A stretch of DNA of 64,000 nucleotides from Rhodospirillales bacterium (GCA_020638395.1 JACKIP010000003.1:62001-126000); one strand, 5' to 3'. Shown: positions 1 to 7,796, counted from the stretch's first letter. Program-made: numbers and translations. Notes: generated by a model from the sequence alone, not told the origin.

Positions 1-126
1 GAACCGTATAAAATTGAGCCTTACATCATGCAGTCGCCGAAACCGTCCGCGCCTCCGGTACAGACGCATTGCAGTACCTACGACAATGGCCCGTTCGGGA
101 GCGGAGTGGATTGCGCCACATACTGA
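1..126 (+). CDS. C-terminal end of an unknown protein (cut by window edge)
   Basis: The first reading frame is open from the window edge to a TGA at 124-126 and gives 41 residues. The tail is rich in proline, threonine and tyrosine and has two cysteines (THCSTY and VDCATY). That is the style of the end of a small exported or phage-borne protein. I do not recognise a family. The start lies outside the window, so length and function cannot be judged. It lies on the same strand as the next gene, 119 bases upstream of it, in the integrated element. A chance open frame is possible. Confidence 0.4.
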   Translation, partial: EPYKIEPYIMQSPKPSAPPVQTHCSTYDNGPFGSGVDCATY

Positions 127-245
127 CTCTGGAGAGTCGCTGGAGTCGATGAAAACTTTTTGTGCTGTCAGGGTAGGATAAAAATTTAAGACTCCTCAGC
201 GGGCATTTATGGGGCAAATAGGGCCGCAATCTTGTTTTTAGTATT

Positions 246-1040
246 ATGGAAGTGCTAAACAGGCCCATGAGCCGGAAAAAAGATCAAAAAAAGCCTCGTT
301 CTGAATATATTTATGGCACGACGAAAGGCGAAGTCACGGAAATAGGTCTTTCTATAGACCCTGCAACCGGCGACATTCGCTTTGAGCAGGATATGATAAA
401 TGTCCGTCATGAGCGCAGTTATGAACGAGAAGGGAAAGCACCTAAAACAGTATCCTCTGTTCCCATGTCCGGCGTTGATCTCCAGTTTTGCTCGAATGAA
501 GCGCTTCGAGATCATTATGACCATGTTTTTGCCATTGATACCGGAACCAAGGAAATAAATGGCATTTCTGTTTCCGTATCTGGAATTATTTCTACAAAAA
601 AACGGACAGCACAGGGAGAGGAGTGTTTAGAGTATGGCGTTCCATGTCTGTTTTATTTCACAGACCAGGCAGAGAAACCGGAAAATTTGGCTTGGGTTTT
701 GCTGATACAGGAAATACAGGCATCCGAGAAATATAAGAAGGCTCGGAAGATCGGGATTGTTGTGGACTCTGATCTTGGGAATTTGAAATTCTACAATGAC
801 AGAAGCCAGCCCGTTTACGGCAACTTTTATCTGCCAGAGACAATGCAGCTTTTGTACGCCAGCGCAGATAATAAAAACGACAATATTGTTTGCCAGATGA
901 TCGACGCCGCTGACCAGTCTGCGCTGTTGGTACGGCAGGAAATTGAGAAAGGGAGCATTCCGCTCGGAAGAAAAGAGGTCACAGGCCCACCCTACAAGGG
1001 ATATACGAGAATTAAACCTCGATCAGCGTATGAATTTTGA
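246..1040 (+). CDS. Unknown 264-residue protein in the island
   Basis: I do not recognise a family. The predicted protein is soluble, has a lysine/arginine-rich N-terminus (residues 8-20) and shows no signal peptide or membrane segment. A mixed alpha/beta middle includes hydrophobic strands around VSVSGIIS and KIGIVVDSDLG. The ATG at 246 is used; an in-frame ATG at 267 (MSRKKDQ) is an equally good start, since neither has a clear ribosome-binding site. It lies 77 bases upstream of the AlbA_2 membrane protein on the same strand, so the two may be co-expressed. As cargo of a tRNA-integrated element it could belong to a defence or fitness module, but that is inference from position only. Confidence 0.65.
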   Translation: MEVLNRPMSRKKDQKKPRSEYIYGTTKGEVTEIGLSIDPATGDIRFEQDMINVRHERSYEREGKAPKTVSSVPMSGVDLQFCSNEALRDHYDHVFAIDTGTKEINGISVSVSGIISTKKRTAQGEECLEYGVPCLFYFTDQAEKPENLAWVLLIQEIQASEKYKKARKIGIVVDSDLGNLKFYNDRSQPVYGNFYLPETMQLLYASADNKNDNIVCQMIDAADQSALLVRQEIEKGSIPLGRKEVTGPPYKGYTRIKPRSAYEF

Positions 1041-1117
1041 AACCCTTTTTATAGTTCCGTTCATGTAAAAAATAGGGCTGGCGCAGAACGGCCTGAATTG
1101 CTAATTCTTAAACCATT

Positions 1118-1762
1118 ATGGAACCGGCAGTAAAACAGAGTGAAAGTTTTTCCGAAAGGCTTATCGACAAGCGCGAAGTCAAGATAGGCGGGCTTGCGGG
1201 CAGTTTAGGGCTGGCCGGTTTAATCCTGACTGGCGGATGGGGGCTGATAGGCGGAGCCATTCTTGGAACCGCGCTGGGAGCATCCAGCTTTCCAAAAGGT
1301 GAGAAACCGTGGCGCAGTATTGCCGACCTTCTCGCGGAAGGCGAGCATGGCAAGCTCGAATATAAAGAGAAAATCTATGAAAACGGCGGCAACAAGATTT
1401 CTCCTAAAATAAGCCAAGTCGTAACGTCATTTGCCAATGCTAAGGGCGGAGAGATTATCTTGGGGGTCACGGATAATGCCGAAATCGTCGGCATTGACGA
1501 TGAAATCAACATGGCGGGAAGCCGTGATAAGCTGACCCTGCAAATTCAGAACCATTTCAATGATTGTCTCAGCGCGAATATGCGGCATTTATACCGGGTA
1601 AAATTTGAAAAACTGGAAGGCGGAACGATCTTACGGATAGAAATTTTGCCCTCCAAAAATGAGGTTTTCTGTAAGGGACATTTTTATCTGCGGCACGGGC
1701 CACAGACGAAACTGTATAGCAATCAGGAATTTCACGAATACCAGAAAAACAGGGAAGAATAG
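1118..1762 (+). CDS. Membrane-anchored AlbA_2 (Schlafen-type) domain protein
   Basis: Residues about 24-58 form a glycine-rich hydrophobic hairpin that looks like two short membrane segments. From about residue 70 to the end the protein matches the AlbA_2 / Schlafen AAA_4 family. The hallmark is FANAKGGEIILGVTD, followed by an IVGID strand and a C-terminal FYLRHGPQTK strand. Proteins with this domain bind or process nucleic acids, and some take part in phage defence. The AAA ATPase and winged-helix parts of longer relatives are missing, so this is a short, membrane-tethered form of 214 residues. It sits downstream of an unknown gene on the same strand and ends 9 bases from an oppositely oriented phage-like gene. 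Domain call is firm; the role is inference. Confidence 0.8.
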   Translation: MEPAVKQSESFSERLIDKREVKIGGLAGSLGLAGLILTGGWGLIGGAILGTALGASSFPKGEKPWRSIADLLAEGEHGKLEYKEKIYENGGNKISPKISQVVTSFANAKGGEIILGVTDNAEIVGIDDEINMAGSRDKLTLQIQNHFNDCLSANMRHLYRVKFEKLEGGTILRIEILPSKNEVFCKGHFYLRHGPQTKLYSNQEFHEYQKNREE

Positions 1763-1771
1763 GCTTGCCGC

Positions 1772-2119
1772 TTATGGCTCCGTCCGTTTGGCTGTGTATC
1801 TTTGATATTTCCGTTCATGGGGCTGGATTTGATCCGGCAAGTTTTCATCCGGTACGACAAACTGTTTGAGCCATTCATCCGTTGCCGGAAGCTGTCTGAC
1901 TTCAACCGGCTCTCCCTCCGGCCCGCTGACCTCCTGCTGTATAGGGATTAACCGCGCATACAGCTTAAAAAATTCCGTTTGGTTTTTCTGCGCCCAGGCT
2001 GTCAGGGCGGTAACGCCGCCGATCCCCTCAAAAGCAAGCTGCATAGCCTCTTTCGCCGTTGCTGTTACGCGGTTCGGCGTTCCTTTTTGTCTTCCTCCTG
2101 TTTTTTGGCCCTTCGCCAT
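1772..2119 (-). CDS. Phage-type small basic protein (small terminase-like)
   Basis: A 115-residue protein with a basic, glycine-rich N-terminus (KGQKTGGRQKGTPNR), then a helical stretch and an acidic linker. Short proteins with a GRQKGTPNR-like start followed by one helical domain are common in tailed-phage genomes next to the large terminase, where some act as DNA-binding small subunits. No terminase or portal gene is visible here. It is therefore either a leftover of a prophage or part of an element continuing to the left. The left insertion-sequence copy begins 24 bases upstream of its ATG, so the native promoter may have been displaced. Confidence 0.55.
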   Translation of the reverse strand: MAKGQKTGGRQKGTPNRVTATAKEAMQLAFEGIGGVTALTAWAQKNQTEFFKLYARLIPIQQEVSGPEGEPVEVRQLPATDEWLKQFVVPDENLPDQIQPHERKYQRYTAKRTEP

Positions 2120-2142
2120 TTTTATCTACTTTCGTTTATTTT

Positions 2143-3178
2143 GGCATAAAGAAAAAAGTGTGATGCTGATTATGACCAATACAATAGATATTGGATAGCT
2201 TTTTTCTTTCTGTGTTGTTTCAACCCACGGTGTATTTTGATTTTTTCCTTGAGGTGGGCGAAAGAGCCTTCGAGGTGATTGGTAGTATTGGGGATGTTGG
2301 CGGCGGGGATGTCATCGCAGACGAACAGATAGGGCAGGTTGGTTTTGAGGGATCTGAAGGCTGAGCGCAGTCTTTTGTGCGTGAACTCTCCCCGTTCATT
2401 CTTTTCAGCGAGAAAGTCTTTGTGTTTGTCGCGGCAGGCAAACAGATCAAAGATCCATTCTTGCGGGTCTTGTATTCCGAAGCGGGTCATAAGCTCTTTC
2501 AGATCCTGTCCGCAGGCCGTTTTGGGATTGTTTGTGACGTAGCGGCGGATGATAGCTTTCTGATGGAACTGGCACATCTGAATGGGAGTGTGGGGATAGA
2601 GGCTTTGCAACGTCTGGATAAAGCCGCGTTTGCCGTCCAGCGTGAAACTTTTGAAGCGGTATCCGGCTCCATTCAAAATCTGCAAGCCGGCGTGTAAGGC
2701 TGCGATGCTTTCGACTTTGATCTCCCGAAAATAAATCACCCGGCGCGTGTCTGAAAAACACAAATAGCCGTAGGCGCGGCCAAAGAATGTCGCGTCAATG
2801 ACCAGATTGATCGCATGATACGGAGCGGGTGCACACGGCTCAGGCAAGGGCAGCGCGTCAAAATGCATCCGTAAGGTCGGAACCGACATCCCCAGATCAG
2901 TCGCAATCTCCGGCAATATACGCCGCGCAAGCAGCCAATCCTGATAATAGCGCACATAATCGCGTCTTCGTCCGCCGCCAGAAACCCATTGATACCCGCA
3001 TAAATTGCACCTGTATCTTTGCCGACCATGGATGGATCCGTTCTTTTTAACCCATAATCCGCCACACCCAGCACAGCTTTTTAACCATTCCTAAAAATCC
3101 TTTTTAGATAACATAACTAACATTTTGTTATTAAAGGAAAAAATACCATAATCAGCATCACACTTTTTTCTTTATGCC
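2143..3178 (-). mobile_element. IS256-family insertion sequence, copy 1
   Basis: This 1036-bp element is bounded by a perfect 32-bp inverted repeat that starts GGCATAAAG and ends GATTATG. It is flanked by the 8-bp direct repeat TTTATTTT at 2135-2142 and 3179-3186. The transposase lies on the minus strand, and its stop codon sits inside the terminal repeat. The element is the same length as the copy at 6761-7796 and lies in opposite orientation; where I compared them the two read alike. Eight-base duplications and a DDE transposase with a zinc ribbon fit the IS1249-like branch of the IS256 family. The intact matching duplication shows insertion without later rearrangement at this end. Confidence 0.93.
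2170..2955 (-). CDS. IS256-family transposase, variant zinc-binding type (copy 1)
   Basis: The protein is identical to the copy at 6984-7769. The catalytic acids can be placed: D54 in LVIDATFFGR, D107 in SFTLDGKRGF and E229 in NTTNHLEGSF. There is also the C-x2-H pair CQFH (128-131) and the HRGL motif near the end, as in IS1249-type transposases. The coordinates start at a GTG. The same frame stays open upstream and encodes a zinc ribbon (CAGCG ... CNLCG), but without a normal start codon there. The ATG with a plausible AAGGA site (3088 on this strand) is in another frame. The N-terminus is therefore uncertain, and may need frameshifting or be damaged. Confidence 0.88.
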   Translation of the reverse strand: MRYYQDWLLARRILPEIATDLGMSVPTLRMHFDALPLPEPCAPAPYHAINLVIDATFFGRAYGYLCFSDTRRVIYFREIKVESIAALHAGLQILNGAGYRFKSFTLDGKRGFIQTLQSLYPHTPIQMCQFHQKAIIRRYVTNNPKTACGQDLKELMTRFGIQDPQEWIFDLFACRDKHKDFLAEKNERGEFTHKRLRSAFRSLKTNLPYLFVCDDIPAANIPNTTNHLEGSFAHLKEKIKIHRGLKQHRKKKAIQYLLYWS

Positions 3179-3186
3179 TTTATTTT

Positions 3187-3474
3187 AGATAACGGTTCGA
3201 GTATAACACAGGCAGGATCAAGAGTGCGGAGCAAGAATAAAAAGACGGCTTCGCTCCGCTTTGCTGCTTGGGGGCAGCTACGCTACGCCGCCTTTTTATT
3301 CCATCCCTATGGTATTATATAAGGTACTCAGATTTTGAAGGGGGTGTTTGCGCTTGCTTGGCGGTTTTACGGATGTTTGAAAAGCCGTTTTTGGAAAAAA
3401 CTATTCATAACTTCCGCTCAACCTTTAAATTTTGAAGGGGTCACCTGTAATTTTTAAAGGCGGATTTTTATTTT
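3187..3474. other. Gene-free gap with a hairpin and a 12-bp direct repeat
   Basis: No convincing reading frame is present between the insertion sequence and the winged-helix gene. The gap holds a long stem-loop (3239-3297) and two copies of ATTTTGAAGGGG, at 3332-3343 and 3429-3440. The repeat may be an operator or a remnant of a replication region, since the adjacent gene encodes a winged-helix DNA-binding protein. That link is a guess. Confidence 0.4.
3239..3297. terminator. Long stem-loop, terminator-like
   Basis: AAAAAGACGGC pairs with GCCGCCTTTTT across a loop of about 37 bases that itself contains GCAGC-type pairing. There is one G-U mismatch in the stem. The run of A on one side and T on the other would allow termination in either direction. 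Confidence 0.5.
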
Positions 3475-3867
3475 TCATTCATCCTGTTTGACGGTGATTG
3501 CTTTCCAATCATCGGTAGGTTCGCGCCCGTTACATGCCTCATAGGTAAGTCGCCATTCGCGGGCATTTCCTTTTGTATAATCTGCCTCTAAACTGCGCTC
3601 TATAAAGCCCATCTTCTCCAGCTCCCGGAAGGCGTGGCTTGCTGTGTTGTAGCTTTTTCCCAGAGCAGACATGGCATTTTCAACGCTAAAGACAATCCGT
3701 CCATTACGGCTGGGCATGTGCAGGTTTTGGAGTTCATCCAATACGCAGCGGGCAGCAAGGCTCAAACTTTTATACTGAGGGCTATTGAAAACACGGCGGG
3801 GCAGGCCAACAAAACCGCCTTCGTGCTGAAATTGTTTATATAGCGCTGTTTTCTTCCTTTTGCTCAT
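3475..3867 (-). CDS. Winged-helix DNA-binding protein of the island
   Basis: A 130-residue protein. The segment from about residue 19 to 95 (GFVGLPRRVFNSPQYKSLS ... LGKSYNTASHAFRELEKMGFI) has the layout of a winged helix-turn-helix. Similar domains occur in replication or regulatory proteins of plasmids and integrated elements, where the phrase 'genes placed early in the helix with S-x-A / VL-E-L' resembles replication initiator N-domains. The basic start MSKRKKTALYKQF overlaps the end of the upstream gene by 32 bases, which suggests translational coupling. It likely controls or starts replication or excision of the element. Target and exact function are unknown. Confidence 0.65.
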   Translation of the reverse strand: MSKRKKTALYKQFQHEGGFVGLPRRVFNSPQYKSLSLAARCVLDELQNLHMPSRNGRIVFSVENAMSALGKSYNTASHAFRELEKMGFIERSLEADYTKGNAREWRLTYEACNGREPTDDWKAITVKQDE

Positions 3868-4201
3868 TTTTTAATGCTTTCTTTAGCCTGGACAGCGCTA
3901 TCTGTCTGCCGTTCGGAGTGCCGGTAATACCGTCTTCGGTAATTTCCAGCACAACGCGAGCCGTTGGTTCCCCTGGTCTGGCTTTTAGGATTTTGATGAT
4001 TTTCGCTTGGCGGGCAGCAATCCGTTTTTCCGCCCAAGCGCACAACTCCCCCAATGCACCACATTTTGCAAGAGAGCCGGATACGGCAAAAAAGACATGC
4101 ACGGTCATGCTCCAGAGGAAAAACCGCTGCCGGAAACAGCGGATTTTCTTTGTCCAGTGGTCATGTTTATGCTCCCCGTGTGTCGGGGGCGTAGCTTTCA
4201 A
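3836..4201 (-). CDS. Unknown 121-residue island protein
   Basis: I do not recognise it. The N-terminal half is basic and histidine-rich (THGEHKHDHW), then comes a hydrophobic stretch (FFLWSMTVHVFFAVSG) that could be a membrane segment. The C-terminal half is charged and helical (IIKILKARPGEPTARVVLEI). The start codon lies inside the upstream excisionase gene (35-base overlap), and its own end overlaps the next gene by 32 bases. The three genes therefore look like one translationally coupled unit. The true start could be further in. Confidence 0.55.
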   Translation of the reverse strand: MKATPPTHGEHKHDHWTKKIRCFRQRFFLWSMTVHVFFAVSGSLAKCGALGELCAWAEKRIAARQAKIIKILKARPGEPTARVVLEITEDGITGTPNGRQIALSRLKKALKNEQKEENSAI

Positions 4202-4361
4202 GATTGCGGAGAAATTCCTCCAGATCGCTTTTCAGGATGAGCGTCCGTTTGCCGAATTTGCGGGCTTTCAAAGCGCCGGAGTTAATAGCGGCGTAGAGCG
4301 ATGTGCGCCCAATTCCCGTGATGGTTTGGGCTTCTTCGATTGAATATCCAAGCTGTGTCAT
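4167..4361 (-). CDS. AlpA/excisionase-type helix-turn-helix protein
   Basis: This 64-residue protein is nearly all one MerR-like helix-turn-helix (HTH_17) domain: YSIEEAQTITGIGRTSLYAAI, then a wing with LKARKFGKRTLILKSDLEEFL. Proteins of this kind act as recombination directionality factors or as activators of the integrase gene in P4-like elements. It is encoded 860 bases from the integrase on the same strand. A strong match to TTACCTCC-type ribosome-binding sequence (GGAGG on the coding strand) lies just upstream of the ATG. It heads a coupled run with the next two genes. Confidence 0.85.
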   Translation of the reverse strand: MTQLGYSIEEAQTITGIGRTSLYAAINSGALKARKFGKRTLILKSDLEEFLRNLESYAPDTRGA

Positions 4362-4500
4362 GTTTTACCTCCATGAGTACGTGTGAATGCGCTAGGCGCT
4401 GACAGGACGATCATGGAAGAATAAGGATATGTGCGGCCAGCAATTACAAGCTACAGGAATAGCCGGGAAATGTTGTCACCAGCGCAGAAAATCAGGGTTT

Positions 4501-5217
4501 TCAGGCGGTGGATTTTTTGCGTTTTTTCTCTACGATACCCATAATTTCGGGATCGGGATCGGTAACAACCGGATAAGAGCCAGGTTTGAGGATTTGACGA
4601 TTTAATCCGTCACTGAGCCACGCCAGCGCTTTTTCCGCTTCTGTTAGTTGTATCGCGGGCGGCGTTCCTTCCAGTGGAATGCCGTGCTTTTTATGCTCCT
4701 GTATGGCGCTGTATTCCTCATAATCTATGTTTTCGTCGTTCAAAATATCGTGCAGTGAATTTCCGTTTTCGATTTTAGCGTTGATCCGTGCGGCCATTTC
4801 TTTTCTTTCTCGAAATTCTTTTTGACTGCCCTCGTTCAACCGCTCAATCAATAATGAAATTATGGCCTCATCTTCTCCGGCGGCTATATCGCGGTACGGA
4901 TTGGAAGAGCCGTGTTCTTTGGCCAAGTCCATGACACGGGCTTTTAGAGGAAGGGTTGCTTTCCCTTGGCTCTGAGCGATTTCATGGAGGATTTTTTGTC
5001 TGGCCATTTCTATTTGCCGCGTTTTGACGGCAGAGCCTGAGCGAGCGCCGCTTTGATCGAATTTTAATACAGTTTTCAGGTGTTCCTGCCAATGCACAGG
5101 CAAAGGCAGGGAGCCTCCGTTAAGAGACTGTATCGCGCCCGCAAAAAGATCAATCAATGCAAAAGCGTATTGGTCGTTTTCAGATAATTCAGCAGGCTCT
5201 TTTTTGTTGGAAGCCAT
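4501..5217 (-). CDS. Unknown 238-residue soluble protein next to the integrase
   Basis: I do not recognise a family. The protein is charged and largely helical, with no signal peptide or membrane segment, and ends in a lysine-rich tail (EKKRKKSTA). The ATG at 5217 follows the integrase stop by 3 bases, so it is likely translated from the same message as the integrase. Adjacent small genes in such elements often encode accessory factors, but nothing in the sequence identifies one here. Confidence 0.65.
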   Translation of the reverse strand: MASNKKEPAELSENDQYAFALIDLFAGAIQSLNGGSLPLPVHWQEHLKTVLKFDQSGARSGSAVKTRQIEMARQKILHEIAQSQGKATLPLKARVMDLAKEHGSSNPYRDIAAGEDEAIISLLIERLNEGSQKEFRERKEMAARINAKIENGNSLHDILNDENIDYEEYSAIQEHKKHGIPLEGTPPAIQLTEAEKALAWLSDGLNRQILKPGSYPVVTDPDPEIMGIVEKKRKKSTA

Positions 5218-5220
5218 GTT

Positions 5221-6447
5221 TTACGCCCGCTTTCTTTTGAAATTCACGACTTTTCCGTGAGCGGCAGCATTATCCAGATAATCCGCCCAGGCTTGCATCA
5301 TAACTTTGCGCTGTTCGAGGAATTGAGCGCGGTTATAGGCTTCGCCCAGCGGCCCGGCGGCTTTGTGGGCAAGCTGGCATTCGATAATATCCGGCTCATA
5401 ATTGAGTTTTTCGCGGATCGTCGTGCGGGCAAGGGCGCGGAAACCGTGAGCGGTCATACGGCCTTTGAACCCCAGCTTTTGCAGGGCGATCCGTACCGTG
5501 CCGTCTGACATCGGTTCTCTGGGCTTTATCTGGCTGGGAAATACGAGGTCAGTTTTGATATGGCCGGTTTCTTCCTTCTGCTCTTTCAAAATGGCGATAG
5601 CTTGGCGGGAGAGGGGAACGATATGGGCGCGGCGCATTTTCATCCGCTCGGCGGGAATAACCCATTCCTTGGCCTCAAAGTCGATTTCTTCCCAGCGGGC
5701 CTGCCGGAGTTCGCCGGGGCGCACGAAGGTCAGCATGGATAATTTTATGGCGCGGCGGGTGCGGGCATACAGGCGGGCGTCATTTTTCTCCAGCGCCGTC
5801 AGCAATTCAGGGATTTCTTTTGTGTCGATAGCGGCGAAATGTTCCGTCTTGCGGGTTTTCAGAGCGCCTTTGAGGTCGGCGGAAGGATCGCGCTTGCAGC
5901 GGCCCGTCTGGATGCCGTACCGGAAAACCTGTCCGCATATCTGGCGTGTCCGTCCGGCAATATCCAGCGCCCCGCGTTTTTCCACCCGCCGCAGAACGTC
6001 CAGCAAATCGGGTGCGTCAAGGTCGGCAATCGGCTCCGCGCCGATATAGGGAAAAATATCCCGCTCCATCCGGTGCAGGACGTTATTGGCATGGTTATCG
6101 CTCCAGCGGCCTTTCTGGTTTTCATGCCATTCGAGGGCCACGGATTTAAAGGTGTTGCTGGCATTGATATACGCCTTGCGTTTCTTGGCCTGTTTATCTC
6201 TGGAGGGATCAATCCCCTGATCTATCAGTTTTCTGGCCTCACGGCGCTTTTCCCGCGCCGCTTTCAGGGAGATTTCTGGATAGACGCCAAGGGCCAACAG
6301 CTTTTGTTTGCCGTGTATCCTGTAGGCCATGCGCCAGTATTTTGAGCCGTTGGGCCTGATTTCAAGGTACATACCCTGTCCATCGGCCATTTTATAAGGC
6401 TTTTCCTTGGGTTTGGCGGCATCGCAGGCGGTGTTTGTCAGCTTCAT
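5221..6447 (-). CDS. P4-type tyrosine integrase (DUF4102 arm domain)
   Basis: The enzyme integrates and excises the element at the neighbouring tRNA-Cys. From the ATG at 6447 it has 408 residues, typical for the family. The N-terminal arm-binding domain (MKLTNTACDAAKPKEKPYKM ... LALGVYPEISLKAAR) is of the DUF4102 type, followed by a SAM-like core-binding region. The catalytic domain shows the arginine in FVRPGELRQARW, the HGFR box, a histidine in ECQLAHKA and the tyrosine in EAYNR. A GGGGAG site precedes the chosen start. An upstream in-frame extension of 48 codons runs through the terminator hairpin and looks non-coding. The gene reads away from the tRNA 3' end. Confidence 0.93.
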   Translation of the reverse strand: MKLTNTACDAAKPKEKPYKMADGQGMYLEIRPNGSKYWRMAYRIHGKQKLLALGVYPEISLKAAREKRREARKLIDQGIDPSRDKQAKKRKAYINASNTFKSVALEWHENQKGRWSDNHANNVLHRMERDIFPYIGAEPIADLDAPDLLDVLRRVEKRGALDIAGRTRQICGQVFRYGIQTGRCKRDPSADLKGALKTRKTEHFAAIDTKEIPELLTALEKNDARLYARTRRAIKLSMLTFVRPGELRQARWEEIDFEAKEWVIPAERMKMRRAHIVPLSRQAIAILKEQKEETGHIKTDLVFPSQIKPREPMSDGTVRIALQKLGFKGRMTAHGFRALARTTIREKLNYEPDIIECQLAHKAAGPLGEAYNRAQFLEQRKVMMQAWADYLDNAAAHGKVVNFKRKRA

Positions 6448-6553
6448 TTTGTTGGTATCTCCCCTGTGAGGGTGTTGGTATATCAACAAATGTACCAACA
6501 AAATTTGCGGCTGTAAACGAACGGCCCTGAATGCAGAAAGCCGCAGACAAAAT

Positions 6554-6579
6554 AAAACCCGCTGTTTTCTGCGGGTTTT
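6554..6579 (-). terminator. Terminator downstream of tRNA-Cys
   Basis: AAAACCCGC and GCGGGTTTT form a perfect 9-bp stem around an 8-base loop, with A and T runs on the two sides. It lies 43 bases past the tRNA-Cys 3' end and can stop tRNA transcription before the integrase gene. It would also work in the other direction. Confidence 0.75.
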
Positions 6580-6622
6580 AAAGATAATCACGAACGTATG
6601 TGAATGTGGATAAATAGTAAAA

Positions 6623-6696
6623 TGGAGGCACGAGCCGGAATCGAACCGGCATTGGAGGATTTGCAGTCCTCTGCATCACCATTCTGCCATCGCGCC
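6623..6696 (-). tRNA. tRNA-Cys (GCA)
   Basis: On the minus strand the sequence folds into a complete cloverleaf. The acceptor stem is GGCGCGA with TCGTGCC, the anticodon stem GAGGA/TCCTC holds a loop with GCA, the T arm reads GGTTCGATTCC and a CCA end is encoded. The 3' end faces the P4-type integrase, so it serves as the attachment site of the island. The gene remains intact after integration. Confidence 0.96.
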
Positions 6697-6760
6697 ATTC
6701 AAAAGTCTGTAAGACATAGCACGGCTACATTGCTAAATCCAGTCGATTATTCAAAATAGC

Positions 6761-7796
6761 GGCATAAAGAAAAAAGTGTGATGCTGATTATGGTATTTTT
6801 TCCTTTAATAACAAAATGTTAGTTATGTTATCTAAAAAGGATTTTTAGGAATGGTTAAAAAGCTGTGCTGGGTGTGGCGGATTATGGGTTAAAAAGAACG
6901 GATCCATCCATGGTCGGCAAAGATACAGGTGCAATTTATGCGGGTATCAATGGGTTTCTGGCGGCGGACGAAGACGCGATTATGTGCGCTATTATCAGGA
7001 TTGGCTGCTTGCGCGGCGTATATTGCCGGAGATTGCGACTGATCTGGGGATGTCGGTTCCGACCTTACGGATGCATTTTGACGCGCTGCCCTTGCCTGAG
7101 CCGTGTGCACCCGCTCCGTATCATGCGATCAATCTGGTCATTGACGCGACATTCTTTGGCCGCGCCTACGGCTATTTGTGTTTTTCAGACACGCGCCGGG
7201 TGATTTATTTTCGGGAGATCAAAGTCGAAAGCATCGCAGCCTTACACGCCGGCTTGCAGATTTTGAATGGAGCCGGATACCGCTTCAAAAGTTTCACGCT
7301 GGACGGCAAACGCGGCTTTATCCAGACGTTGCAAAGCCTCTATCCCCACACTCCCATTCAGATGTGCCAGTTCCATCAGAAAGCTATCATCCGCCGCTAC
7401 GTCACAAACAATCCCAAAACGGCCTGCGGACAGGATCTGAAAGAGCTTATGACCCGCTTCGGAATACAAGACCCGCAAGAATGGATCTTTGATCTGTTTG
7501 CCTGCCGCGACAAACACAAAGACTTTCTCGCTGAAAAGAATGAACGGGGAGAGTTCACGCACAAAAGACTGCGCTCAGCCTTCAGATCCCTCAAAACCAA
7601 CCTGCCCTATCTGTTCGTCTGCGATGACATCCCCGCCGCCAACATCCCCAATACTACCAATCACCTCGAAGGCTCTTTCGCCCACCTCAAGGAAAAAATC
7701 AAAATACACCGTGGGTTGAAACAACACAGAAAGAAAAAAGCTATCCAATATCTATTGTATTGGTCATAATCAGCATCACACTTTTTTCTTTATGCC
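6761..7796 (+). mobile_element. IS256-family insertion sequence, copy 2
   Basis: A 1036-bp element with a perfect 32-bp terminal inverted repeat. It is flanked by the 8-bp direct repeat AAAATAGC at 6753-6760 and 7797-7804. It carries the same transposase as copy 1 but in the opposite orientation. It sits on the chromosomal side of tRNA-Cys, between the tRNA and lpdA, and so lies outside the island. Since its two flanks match each other, no inversion between the two copies has been fixed. Confidence 0.94.
6984..7769 (+). CDS. IS256-family transposase, variant zinc-binding type (copy 2)
   Basis: The transposase is identical in sequence to copy 1. From the GTG at 6984 it has 261 residues with the DDE triad D54, D107 and E229 and the CQFH pair typical of the IS256/MULE fold. 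Upstream in the same frame, from 6849, the codons spell a four-cysteine zinc ribbon (CAGCG, then CNLCG 18 residues later) and a basic link GGGRRRDYV. No ATG, GTG or TTG precedes this ribbon after the stop at 6846. The nearby ATG at 6851, 10 bases after AAGGA, is one frame off. The gene ends with a TAA inside the right terminal repeat. Confidence 0.88.
   Translation: MRYYQDWLLARRILPEIATDLGMSVPTLRMHFDALPLPEPCAPAPYHAINLVIDATFFGRAYGYLCFSDTRRVIYFREIKVESIAALHAGLQILNGAGYRFKSFTLDGKRGFIQTLQSLYPHTPIQMCQFHQKAIIRRYVTNNPKTACGQDLKELMTRFGIQDPQEWIFDLFACRDKHKDFLAEKNERGEFTHKRLRSAFRSLKTNLPYLFVCDDIPAANIPNTTNHLEGSFAHLKEKIKIHRGLKQHRKKKAIQYLLYWS

Larger units (their letters stand above)
1..6622. mobile_element. Integrated genomic island, right part, at tRNA-Cys
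   Basis: A tyrosine integrase gene lies just beyond the 3' end of tRNA-Cys, with an AlpA-type excisionase, a winged-helix protein, a phage-like protein and unknown genes behind it. This is the usual layout of an element integrated into a tRNA 3' end. The integrase-proximal junction is at about 6623. I saw no second copy of the tRNA 3' end between 1 and 6446, so the other junction probably lies to the left of the window. No conjugation or virion genes are visible in this part. Confidence 0.65.

Noticed and set aside
6448..6591. N-terminal extension of the integrase by 48 codons
   Set aside because: The added residues match nothing and run through the tRNA-Cys terminator hairpin. The ATG at 6447 fits the family start and has a ribosome-binding site.
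2143..7796. A composite transposon made by the two insertion-sequence copies
   Set aside because: Each copy has its own matching 8-bp duplication and the segment between contains a tRNA and an integrase. A composite element would have one duplication at its outer ends only.
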